A stretch of 17,278 nucleotides of DNA from an uncultured Collinsella sp. Its GTDB lineage: Bacteria; Actinomycetota; Coriobacteriia; Coriobacteriales; Coriobacteriaceae. The DNA lies in the NCBI GenBank assembly GCA_959600835.1, contig CAUGNQ010000044.1, positions 1-17,278 on the forward strand, written 5' to 3'. Each line of letters begins with the position of its first letter. Position 1 is the first letter of the stretch. The notes under the pieces were generated by a model that worked only from the letters and a program-made list of their open reading frames with translations, did not search any database and was not told where the DNA came from. The position numbers and the translations under genes are program-made. Below, piece by piece: positions 1-6,602 of this stretch.

Positions 1-690
1 GCCAGGTATTTGTCGAGCGCGTCGACGATGCGGCGCTGCTCGGCGAGGGGCGGGATCGCAACGAACATTTCTCGCGATTGATTTACAGAAATATTGACCT
101 GACCGGCGCTTCCACGAGTTGAGACGTTGTTGATCTCCGACATCTCGGAGAGATAGTAAAAGAGCCACGCAATCGGCACTTCAGGCGAATACGAATGAAT
201 GACAACAGCAGCTTGATTTGTGTTTGCCTCTGGAAAGGAATTAGGAACAATTGCAAGCTTTCCGAGTGGCGGCCCAACGATATTCATAATTAGATCGCCA
301 GGATGAATTTGGGACTTGCCCAACTGTCCATAGTGGATTTCTGGCTTAATAAACTGAGGGTGGAAGGCAAAATCAATTGCTTGATTACGCAGGTTGAACA
401 TTTTGAAATAGGGAATGCCCTCGTCGACAAAGGCATCTTTACTCGGTGTCTTGCCAGCCTCAACCCTTGCGACCATCCTCATTCGCGTCCATGCCCAACC
501 TGACGGGAGCTTGCGAATAGCTCGCTCGATGGGAGTCGACTCACCCTTGCCGTCTGCTTGCTTCTCATAGGGCAGCCCATCGGAACTGGACGGGCGTCCA
601 ATTGCGTGTAATCGCGTCCCAACGCCTTGCTCAAATTCATATAAAATGCGTCCGCAACAAGCGTTGTAAAATCTAGTGATATGAGCATCC
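1..690 (-). pseudogene. hsdS: Type I restriction-modification specificity subunit (HsdS), partial, start unresolved
   Basis: The minus strand reads without a stop from about 780 down to position 1. The part from about 600 downward has clear HsdS character: LPSGWAWTRM opening a target-recognition domain, then VEAGKTPSKDAF, GIPYFKMFNLR and NQAAVVIHSYS, ending in the conserved-helix entry IPPLAEQRRIVDALDKYLA at the window edge. HsdS proteins carry two recognition domains joined by conserved helices and choose the DNA site for the HsdM/HsdR complex. No in-frame ATG lies upstream of the recognition domain; the first is internal at about 483. An ATG at 688 is in another frame and would need a frameshift. 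The gene may therefore be 5'-truncated, frameshifted, or a silent cassette that recombines with a complete hsdS outside the window. Lower GC than the genes on the right fits an acquired restriction locus. The family call is secure; the intact or broken status and the 5' boundary are not. Confidence 0.75.
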
Positions 691-731
691 CGGTTGCTTC
701 TGTGCTTCGATGCTCTCGTCTTTAGCGCCCT

Positions 732-753
732 CCGTTCAGTGGAGGACTGACGG
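732..753. promoter_or_regulatory. Small hairpin in the hsdS / DUF262 divergent gap
   Basis: CCGTTCAGT (732-740) and ACTGACGG (746-753) form an 8-bp stem with one bulged T and a GGAGG loop. It lies about 40 bp upstream of the nuclease start at 790 and could be a leader hairpin or an operator. No T-tract follows, so it is not a classical terminator. Confidence 0.3.
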
Positions 754-789
754 TAGGTGACGTAAAACAAGAAAAGGGAGCAAGCGCAA

Positions 790-2913
790 ATGAAAGCAAC
801 CGAGGCAAATCTGCTCGACCTTATGGGCGTGGCAAAGATGCAGTTCGTCATTCCTGTGTACCAGCGAGTTTATTCGTGGAGCGTAAAAGAGTGCGAAGTG
901 CTTTGGGATGACGTCATGCGAGCGGGTCGTGATGACGTGCCGCATTTCGTGGGGTCGATGCTTTATATACCTGAGTCCGAGAGCTCGGCCACAAGCATCT
1001 CGCGCGTGCTCCTGATCGATGGACAACAGCGTATGACGACGTTCTCATTGATGATTGCCGCCTTAGCTGATTATTTGGAGAGCAATCCGGACAAGGCTGG
1101 TTTCCTTGGGGATCTCAAGATCTCGGCTCTGCGAAAGAATTACCTCTTTAACGATGATGACTACAACGGTCTGGCGCGCTACAAGCTGGTGCTTTCGCAG
1201 GACGATAAAGAGACGCTGTTTTCCATCGTATCTAGGTCTCCCGTGCCAGATGAAAAATCGGATCGGATCGTCGAGAACTATGCGTTCTTCCGTGAAAAGA
1301 TGCACGGGAAATCATTCGACCCTGCAAGGCTTTGGGCGGGGCTAAACCGCGTGCAGGTCATCGACACCAAGCTCACCGCGGGCGTTGATAATGCCCAGCT
1401 CATATTTGAGTCCATGAACTCCAAGGGCAAGCCGCTCACGCCTATTGACCTCATTCGTAACTTCGTTCTTATGTCTCTTCCCAATGACGAGCAGACCAAG
1501 CTTTACGAGGGTTACTGGCACCCGCTCGAGCGCTTGTTCGGAAAAGGCGGCGAAGAAGAGTTCAATGCATTTATCTGGTACTGGCTGTGGCTCAAGGTAC
1601 CCAATAGGATGCCAAAGGAAAACGAGGCCTACTACGAGTTCAAACGCTATTTCGCTGATGACTACGATGGGGATACCGAGGGCCTGCTGAAGGAGCTCCG
1701 CGAATATGCGCAAAGATATGCCAGGTTGTTCCTTGGCGAGGAGAAAGACGATGGCCTGCACCAAGTATTCGGCAGAATCGTAAGCCTTGATGTGAAGCAG
1801 ATCAGGCCTCTTTTGATGCTGCTTTACTCGGTTTACGAGGGAAATATGTTAAACCACAATGCGTTTTTGCGTATCTGCGAGACTATCGAGTCGTTCCTGT
1901 TCAGGCGGGCGGTTTGCGGCAGGCTTACCACGGGCCTAAATAATTTCTTTGCCGGCATGTATCGCAACCTCGAGCAGCAGGACGATATAGAGGAGTACGT
2001 TACGGCGATGCTCCTTATCCACAGCAGCGGTATGACTGCGTACTTCCCGACAGACGAGCATTTTGTCGAGGAGTTTAAGACGCGTGACTGCTACAACCGC
2101 TTCTCCAAAAAGCGCTATTACCTGGAGCGCATGGAGAACTGGCACCACCCGAAGGAGCCCATCTCGGCTGACAATTACCAAATCGAGCACGTCATGCCCC
2201 AGACGATTGACGGTGAACATGGCTGGAAGGAATCGCTTGGCGAGAACTGGGAAGACATCCACGACAGGTTATGCAACAACCTGGGCAACCTTACGCTGAC
2301 GGGCTACAACCAGGAGTACTCAAACCGGTCGTTCTCGGACAAGCTCAATCTTCCGAACGTGGGACTTAAATGCAGCCCGCTCTACCTGAACAAGTCGTTT
2401 GCCTCGCATGAAAAATGGGGTGAGGAAGAGATTGGGCAGCGCGCGGACGAGCTGGCGAAAGAAGCGTGCGAGATATGGAAGTATCCCGACCTTCCGGCAG
2501 ACGTCGTCGACAAGTACCGTCCTTCTCGTGGGGAGTCTGACGAGGCTCCTGTCTGGACTCTGCAGGAGAACCACCCCACCTTTGCCGAAGGTGGGCTCAA
2601 CCAGAAGCTTTTCGATGAGGTGCGCGAGTCCGTTCTGAGTGGTAACCCTTCGTGGGAGTCCTACATAGCCAAGTACTATGTAGGCTTCAGGTCGGGCAAG
2701 CGAAAACTGCATGCCGTGTTGGAAGGCAGGACTAGCAACGGCGGCTGGATTGCCGTTGGCTTGGCAAAGAGTGTGGATGATCTAACGGATCCAGAGGACA
2801 TGTGCCAGGACAAGCGTACGCAGGGTGGATTCGGTCCAGGCCTGCCGACCTATGTTGCCCTTCGGAATCCCGATGACATTCCCGCGGTGCTCGATCTCAT
2901 AAAGCAGTGCTAG
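790..2913 (+). CDS. GmrSD-type restriction nuclease (DUF262-DUF1524 with DUF5655-like C-terminus)
   Basis: A 707-residue protein. The N-terminal DUF262 (GmrS-like, ParB-fold NTPase) domain shows IPVYQRVYSW at 21-30 and the signature DGQQRMTT at 77-84. The DUF1524 (GmrD-like, HNH/His-Me finger) region shows IEHVMPQ at 465-471, with H467 as the probable catalytic histidine, followed by CNNLGNLTLTGYN at 495-507 and SNRSF at 511-515. Residues from about 610 resemble the DUF5655 domain often found at the end of such proteins. Relatives are type IV restriction enzymes that cut modified (for example glucosylated) phage DNA. Some are partners in other defence systems. The start at ATG 790 is supported by GGGAG at 776-780. 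It lies beside an HsdS fragment and a DUF4143 ATPase, which fits a defence region. The domain calls are firm; the DNA target cannot be read from sequence. Confidence 0.88.
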   Translation: MKATEANLLDLMGVAKMQFVIPVYQRVYSWSVKECEVLWDDVMRAGRDDVPHFVGSMLYIPESESSATSISRVLLIDGQQRMTTFSLMIAALADYLESNPDKAGFLGDLKISALRKNYLFNDDDYNGLARYKLVLSQDDKETLFSIVSRSPVPDEKSDRIVENYAFFREKMHGKSFDPARLWAGLNRVQVIDTKLTAGVDNAQLIFESMNSKGKPLTPIDLIRNFVLMSLPNDEQTKLYEGYWHPLERLFGKGGEEEFNAFIWYWLWLKVPNRMPKENEAYYEFKRYFADDYDGDTEGLLKELREYAQRYARLFLGEEKDDGLHQVFGRIVSLDVKQIRPLLMLLYSVYEGNMLNHNAFLRICETIESFLFRRAVCGRLTTGLNNFFAGMYRNLEQQDDIEEYVTAMLLIHSSGMTAYFPTDEHFVEEFKTRDCYNRFSKKRYYLERMENWHHPKEPISADNYQIEHVMPQTIDGEHGWKESLGENWEDIHDRLCNNLGNLTLTGYNQEYSNRSFSDKLNLPNVGLKCSPLYLNKSFASHEKWGEEEIGQRADELAKEACEIWKYPDLPADVVDKYRPSRGESDEAPVWTLQENHPTFAEGGLNQKLFDEVRESVLSGNPSWESYIAKYYVGFRSGKRKLHAVLEGRTSNGGWIAVGLAKSVDDLTDPEDMCQDKRTQGGFGPGLPTYVALRNPDDIPAVLDLIKQC

Positions 2914-2919
2914 GTTGAA

Positions 2920-2942
2920 GGCCGGGGATTGGCCCCCCGGCC
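2920..2942 (+). terminator. GC-rich hairpin after the GmrSD-type gene
   Basis: GGCCGGGG (2920-2927) and CCCCGGCC (2935-2942) form a perfect 8-bp stem with a 7-nt loop, 7 nt after the stop codon. No T-run follows, so it would act as a factor-dependent terminator or as a 3'-end stabiliser rather than a textbook intrinsic terminator. Confidence 0.4.
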
Positions 2943-3052
2943 CTCATTGCCTCAGATTTGTTGGTGGCTCTTCACCGTAAAGCGCATCTGGTGGGAGAGG
3001 CTGCTCTTGGTCGGTTGGTGTCGGAATCGCGGGCAATTATTCGGCCTAAATC

Positions 3053-3166
3053 CGGAAAAGTGCAATATTGACTGGTATAAAAGTACGGAAAAGTGTCGTA
3101 ATACACACTTAAATATCTCGAAAAAGTGTCGAAATAAGCACCTAACAACTACGGAAAAGTGTATCC
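3053..3166 (+). repeat. Four direct repeats at exact 33-bp spacing upstream of the DUF4143 ATPase
   Basis: The core CGGAAAAGTGT(CG-AAT) occurs at 3053 (CGGAAAAGTGC), 3086 (CGGAAAAGTGTCGTAAT), 3119 (CGAAAAAGTGTCGAAAT) and 3152 (CGGAAAAGTGTATCC). Each start is exactly 33 bp from the next, about three helical turns. The spacers between them are unlike each other and AT-rich. In the second copy the core is also half of an inverted repeat, AAGTGT (3091-3096) and ACACTT (3105-3110). The array ends 35 bp before the start of the ATPase gene. It looks like a multi-site operator or an iteron-like binding array. The reading frame is open across it because 33 is divisible by three, so an automatic caller could extend the gene into it. 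Confidence 0.75.
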
Positions 3167-3201
3167 TAGTGCTAAAACAGCATGTAATAAGGGGTGCGCT
3201 T

Positions 3202-4524
3202 ATGCTACAGAGAAAAGCGAAAGCACAGTTTGAATCTTGGCTTGCCTTGTCGCCTAACAAGGCTCTTTTGGTCAAGGGCGCCCGGCAGGTGGGAAAGTCA
3301 TATCTGGTCAACGCGTTTGCAAGCGAATCATTCGAAAATGTCGTGACGTTCGACCTTATCGCCGACGCGTCCGTGCGCGAGTCGTTTTTGGCGGCGAAAA
3401 GTGCGGACGACCTGCTTATGCGCATGTCTATCGCTGCGACGCAGCCGATGGTTGCGAACAAGACCGTCGTGGTTATCGACGAGGTGCAGCGATGCCCCAA
3501 CGTGGTGACGTTTATCAAATACCTGGTCCAGCGCGGCGACTTTCGATACATCCTTACCGGATCGCTCCTTGGCGTGGAGCTCGAGGGCATCGATTCCCTG
3601 CCGGTGGGGTATGTCGAGCAGGTCCAGATGTACCCGCTCGACTTTGAGGAGTTTTGCTGGGCAAATGGCGTTGGTGCCAGCGTGTTTGACATGCTCAGGG
3701 GCTGTCTAAAGGATGAGGGGGAGCTCCCTGGCTACCTGTATGACCGCTTGCTCGATCTGTTCCATCAGTATGTTGTGGTGGGAGGCATGCCCGACGCGGT
3801 CAATTCCTTCTTGGCGACGCGCAATGTCGACGAGGTTCGAAACATCCACCGCGATCTTCACGCCCTGTATCGCGATGACATCGCAAAGTACGCTCCGCCC
3901 GAGCTACGCTTGGTTATTCGCGATATCTATGATTTGATTCCCAGTGAGGCCGGCTCCAAAAACAAGCGATTCAAACTGTCATCGATTAACGGTGTCAAAC
4001 GTTTTTCGCAGGTGACAGATCATTTTCTCTGGTTATCGGAGGCAGGCGTTGCGCTTCCCGTGTATAACGTAACGGCGCCCGTGGCACCCCTTTTATTGGG
4101 TGAGCAACGAAATCTGTTTAAGCTGTTTTACTTGGACACCGGAATGCTCATGTCGTCGTATTCCAAAAGGGTCGCCCAAGGCGTTTTTGATGGGGAGGCG
4201 GAAGACGCCTTTGGCATGAACATGGGGGCGGCGTTTGAGGGCTTCGTTGCCCAAGAGCTCAAAGCTCATGGATTTAGATTGCGCTACTTTACATCCAAAA
4301 AGGTCGGTGAGCTCGATTTTGTGGAAGAGACGTTCGATGGGGAAGTGCTTGCCATCGAGGTCAAATCGGGCAAGAGCTTTAAGTCCCACGCGGCGCTCGA
4401 TAACGCACTGGCAACGAAGGGCTACGGAATCGATCGCGCCCTGGTACTTGCGGAATGCAATCTTCACCGCGATGGTGACGTGCTGTATCTGCCCATCTTT
4501 ATGGCAGGGCTTTTGGAGCCGTAA
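3202..4524 (+). CDS. AAA ATPase with DUF4143 / PD-(D/E)XK-like C-terminal domain
   Basis: A 440-residue protein. Walker A is GARQVGKS at 26-33, Walker B is VVVIDEVQR at 89-97, and a sensor-like ILTGSLLG lies at 117-124. This is the standard N-terminal layout of the archaeal/bacterial AAA_14 + DUF4143 family. The C-terminal part holds GELDFV (369-374) and AIEVKSGK (384-391). Together they make a D372...E386-x-K388 pattern typical of the PD-(D/E)XK nuclease fold seen at the end of this family. Cellular roles of these ATPases are poorly defined; many are mobile or defence-associated and occur in several copies per genome. The frame is open back to 2929, but ATG 3202 is preferred because AAGGGG lies at 3189-3194 and the repeat array sits just upstream. 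The family is certain; the function is unknown. Confidence 0.85.
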   Translation: MLQRKAKAQFESWLALSPNKALLVKGARQVGKSYLVNAFASESFENVVTFDLIADASVRESFLAAKSADDLLMRMSIAATQPMVANKTVVVIDEVQRCPNVVTFIKYLVQRGDFRYILTGSLLGVELEGIDSLPVGYVEQVQMYPLDFEEFCWANGVGASVFDMLRGCLKDEGELPGYLYDRLLDLFHQYVVVGGMPDAVNSFLATRNVDEVRNIHRDLHALYRDDIAKYAPPELRLVIRDIYDLIPSEAGSKNKRFKLSSINGVKRFSQVTDHFLWLSEAGVALPVYNVTAPVAPLLLGEQRNLFKLFYLDTGMLMSSYSKRVAQGVFDGEAEDAFGMNMGAAFEGFVAQELKAHGFRLRYFTSKKVGELDFVEETFDGEVLAIEVKSGKSFKSHAALDNALATKGYGIDRALVLAECNLHRDGDVLYLPIFMAGLLEP

Positions 4525-4530
4525 CGTGCC

Positions 4531-4545
4531 GCCGGCTCTTCCGGC
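4531..4545. terminator. Short hairpin between convergent genes
   Basis: GCCGG (4531-4535) and CCGGC (4541-4545) flank a CTCTT loop in the 37-bp gap between the convergent ATPase gene and the membrane-protein gene. It has no T-tract and only a 5-bp stem, so a role as bidirectional terminator is tentative. Confidence 0.25.
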
Positions 4546-4561
4546 CCTCCCTTAACCCTCG

Positions 4562-5548
4562 CTACTCATCATCCCCGTCGTTGGGGTCGCCCTTGAGGGT
4601 GTTGATGTCCAGGTACTGGTTTTCGTCCTCTTTTTGCTGGGTCTCCGACTCCGCTTGGGTGGGGCCGCGGAACAGCTGGAATCCCTCAAACGCAATGACG
4701 CCGAGCAGGGCAATGATAATGGCGATAAAGGCAACCTTGACTGCCTGCGGAAATTCCGAGAAACGCAGCTCCTTTTCCTCGGCGTAATAATCGGCGAAGC
4801 GCTCTTCGCCCGTGCTTTTGGTATACGCCGGCGCGGACGCGGCCTCCGGGTCATATTCCGGCGCAGGCGTGGCGGCGTACGGATCGTTGAGATAATCGCT
4901 TGATGCGGTGCCATAACCCTCGGTCTCGATGCGACCATTGCCAGCATAGTCATCGGAATAATCGGAATATGCTGCACCGCCCTCATAGTCCACGGCGCTC
5001 GTGTTGGTGGCAAAAAGCGGGTTAACTGGAACGTCGAGCGCCGGCATGCCGGTAGAGGTCTCATCCAGATCGGCTGTGGCCCAGGAATCGTAGGCAACCT
5101 GATGGGCAACGGGCTCGTCGAGCCTTGCGATCGGAGGCTTGCGTGCCGCAGGAACAGGCAACTGCTGGGCGCTGTACATAACGGTGCTGTCGGCCGATTT
5201 GCCCTGCGTCGCTGCAGCGAGAAATGCCGCGGTCTCGGACGGGTCGCTTGCGGGGCGGGGAGCGGTCGTGGGCGCCGAAGTGGGTGCGGGCGTAGGCGCG
5301 GGCGTCGAAACAGGCGACTGCGCAGGAGTCGGCGCAGGTGCGGACTTAGGCGCAAGTGCGGGATTGGGGGTTGACGGGCGAGCCCCGCCGCCCATGAGTT
5401 CGTCGGTGGTCCACGGGCGATCATCCATCACGTCGTCAAGGCTCAGCGAAAACAGGTCGTCTTCACCCTCATCGAACATGCGGTGCACATGTCCACCAAT
5501 TGCCGGAATCAATCCGCGACCGGTGCATGATGCCTTGCTCAACGCCAT
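4562..5548 (-). CDS. Proline-rich protein with a single membrane span, function unknown
   Basis: A 328-residue protein that I do not recognise. The N-terminus (1-50) is acidic around FDEGEDDLFSLSLDDVMDD. Residues 57-100 are a low-complexity Pro/Ala/Thr tract (APAPTPAQ, TPAPTPAP). Residues 150-260 are rich in Tyr, Asp, Ser and Ala. One hydrophobic helix covers about 270-290 (VAFIAIIIALLGVIAFEGF), followed by a short acidic tail. There is no signal peptide, so the long N-terminal part is probably cytoplasmic, with the C-terminal 35 residues outside. The frame stays open up to an ATG at 5644, but ATG 5548 is chosen: AAAGGA lies just upstream (5558-5563, complement), and a perfect -10 hexamer falls inside the longer version. 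It could be a surface or envelope-linked protein of Coriobacteriia. No link to the purine cluster is evident. Confidence 0.75.
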   Translation of the reverse strand: MALSKASCTGRGLIPAIGGHVHRMFDEGEDDLFSLSLDDVMDDRPWTTDELMGGGARPSTPNPALAPKSAPAPTPAQSPVSTPAPTPAPTSAPTTAPRPASDPSETAAFLAAATQGKSADSTVMYSAQQLPVPAARKPPIARLDEPVAHQVAYDSWATADLDETSTGMPALDVPVNPLFATNTSAVDYEGGAAYSDYSDDYAGNGRIETEGYGTASSDYLNDPYAATPAPEYDPEAASAPAYTKSTGEERFADYYAEEKELRFSEFPQAVKVAFIAIIIALLGVIAFEGFQLFRGPTQAESETQQKEDENQYLDINTLKGDPNDGDDE

Positions 5549-5582
5549 TCTGTTCCATCCTTTCGAAATACTAATGACATCG

Positions 5583-5588
5583 ATTATA
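5583..5588 (-). promoter_or_regulatory. -10 hexamer TATAAT for the proline-rich membrane protein
   Basis: The complement of 5583-5588 reads TATAAT, a perfect sigma-70-type -10 box, 35 bp upstream of the chosen start. No convincing -35 is seen 16-18 bp away. It supports ATG 5548 over the longer start, which would place the box inside the coding region. Confidence 0.45.
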
Positions 5589-5671
5589 TGGAACTTCCCA
5601 AGCGGCTCGGTCTTGGATTCGCGCTTTCCAGAACTCGCGCCCAAAAGGGGAGGGGCAATCCAGGCGAGTGC

Positions 5672-6325
5672 CTACTTGTCGCCGGCAGCAGCCTTGGCCT
5701 CATTGAGGTAGCTATAGAAGCTGTACTTGGAGATGCCAAAGAACTCGCAGGCGCGCTCGCTCGACTTGGAAATGAGGAAGGCGCCGCGACGGTCGAGGTA
5801 GCCAATGGCACGAATGCGCTCGTCTTTGGTCATGAGTGCCGCGGGCTTGCCCACAAACTGCTCGCACTCGTGCAGCAGGTCCTCGAGCAGGTCGCCGATG
5901 TTCTTGGTAATGGGCTCGGGCTCGGTATAGCCCGTGCCGCCGGTGCCGGTAAAAGCGTCGAGCGAGCGCTCAAAAGCCTTCATGAGCGTAATGTCAAAGT
6001 TGATGCCCAAAATGCCGACGGGTTTGCCCTCATCGTTGCGGATAAAGATCGTCGACGATTTGAGCAGCTTACCGTCGGTGGTTTTAGTGAGGTACGGCTC
6101 GCGGTCGTGTACATCGGTGGCGCCCTCGTGCATGGACTCAAACACGATATGGCTGGGGCCGTCACCCAGTTTGCGCCCGCTGACGTGGCCGTTTTCGATC
6201 ACTACGATGGAATGGTCCACGTCCTCGGTCTCCAGATCGTGGACGACGACTTCGCAGTTGGGGCCAAATTGGAGCGCCAGACCGTGTGCGAGGCGCTTGT
6301 AAAACTCAATCTGTGCGGGGGTCAT
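5672..6325 (-). CDS. YheO-like PAS / HTH transcriptional regulator
   Basis: A 217-residue protein. Residues about 5-115 form a PAS_6 (YheO-like) sensor domain (FGPNCEVVVHDLE at 20-32, GILGINFDITLM at 104-115). Residues about 155-215 form the HTH_22 DNA-binding domain, with the helix-turn-helix KSSERACEFFGISKYSFYSYL at 187-207. Members include DauR/YheO-type regulators, which often sit beside amino acid or PLP-enzyme genes and respond to a small ligand. ATG 6325 is chosen because AGGAAGG lies at 6331-6337 (complement); an upstream in-frame ATG at 6400 lacks this support. It is divergent from ygeX, and the shared gap carries two palindromes, so it is the likely local regulator of the purine/diaminopropionate genes. 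Whether it activates or represses, and its ligand, are unknown. Confidence 0.88.
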   Translation of the reverse strand: MTPAQIEFYKRLAHGLALQFGPNCEVVVHDLETEDVDHSIVVIENGHVSGRKLGDGPSHIVFESMHEGATDVHDREPYLTKTTDGKLLKSSTIFIRNDEGKPVGILGINFDITLMKAFERSLDAFTGTGGTGYTEPEPITKNIGDLLEDLLHECEQFVGKPAALMTKDERIRAIGYLDRRGAFLISKSSERACEFFGISKYSFYSYLNEAKAAAGDK

Positions 6326-6444
6326 GGGTACCTTCCTAAAAATTAGTTTGGGCTCACTGTGCCATAAACCACACATGACCGCAAACAAATCCATCAACAA
6401 GGCAATTCATGACCGTTCGGCGGCGAAAAGGTACCGATTACGGC

Positions 6445-6459
6445 AACAAACAATTTGTT
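6445..6459. promoter_or_regulatory. Candidate operator 1, AACAAA-CAA-TTTGTT
   Basis: A perfect 6-bp inverted repeat with a 3-bp spacer, between the regulator and ygeX. It matches operator 2 in arms and spacer length and lies 51 bp from it, centre to centre. A paired site of this kind is what a dimeric HTH regulator would bind. Confidence 0.6.
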
Positions 6460-6495
6460 AGGTTTTCCAATCAAAAAGTGTGATAGAACAGTGCT

Positions 6496-6510
6496 AACAA
6501 ACTTTTTGTT
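6496..6510. promoter_or_regulatory. Candidate operator 2, AACAAA-CTT-TTTGTT
   Basis: The second copy of the same palindrome, 93 bp before the ygeX start. The similarity continues slightly outside the arms (T before, TG after in this copy). A lone half-site AACAAA is also present at 6384-6389, closer to the regulator gene. No clear -35/-10 pair could be assigned in this gap, so activation versus repression cannot be judged from position. Confidence 0.6.
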
Positions 6511-6602
6511 TGGCATCCACATAAAAGTTCAGCCGTGTGAATGGGATCGGGCTGAAACGCGTATGCGGGGGCCGGCAAGAGAGGACTTAAGGAGTTCACC
6601 GT

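Noticed and set aside
479..688. 69-codon minus-strand ORF beginning at ATG 688
   Set aside because: Most of it overlaps the HsdS recognition domain in the wrong frame. Its first 35 codons could be the start of a frameshifted hsdS but show no match I recognise.
3068..3081. Promoter TTGACT / TATAAA in the repeat array
   Set aside because: The two boxes are only two bases apart, far too close for a sigma-70 promoter.
3053..3166. CRISPR array
   Set aside because: The repeats are only 11-17 bp with 16-22 bp spacers, in four copies, with no cas gene nearby. The geometry fits a protein-binding array instead.
2929..3201. N-terminal extension of the DUF4143 ATPase
   Set aside because: The frame is open only because the 33-bp repeats keep phase. 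The extension has no family similarity, and ATG 3202 has a good ribosome site.
5549..5644. 32-residue N-terminal extension of the proline-rich protein
   Set aside because: It would contain the -10 box and the ribosome site of the shorter form.
6326..6602. Riboswitch in the regulator-ygeX gap
   Set aside because: I looked for a purine-riboswitch-like three-stem fold and conserved loops and saw none; only the short palindromes stand out.
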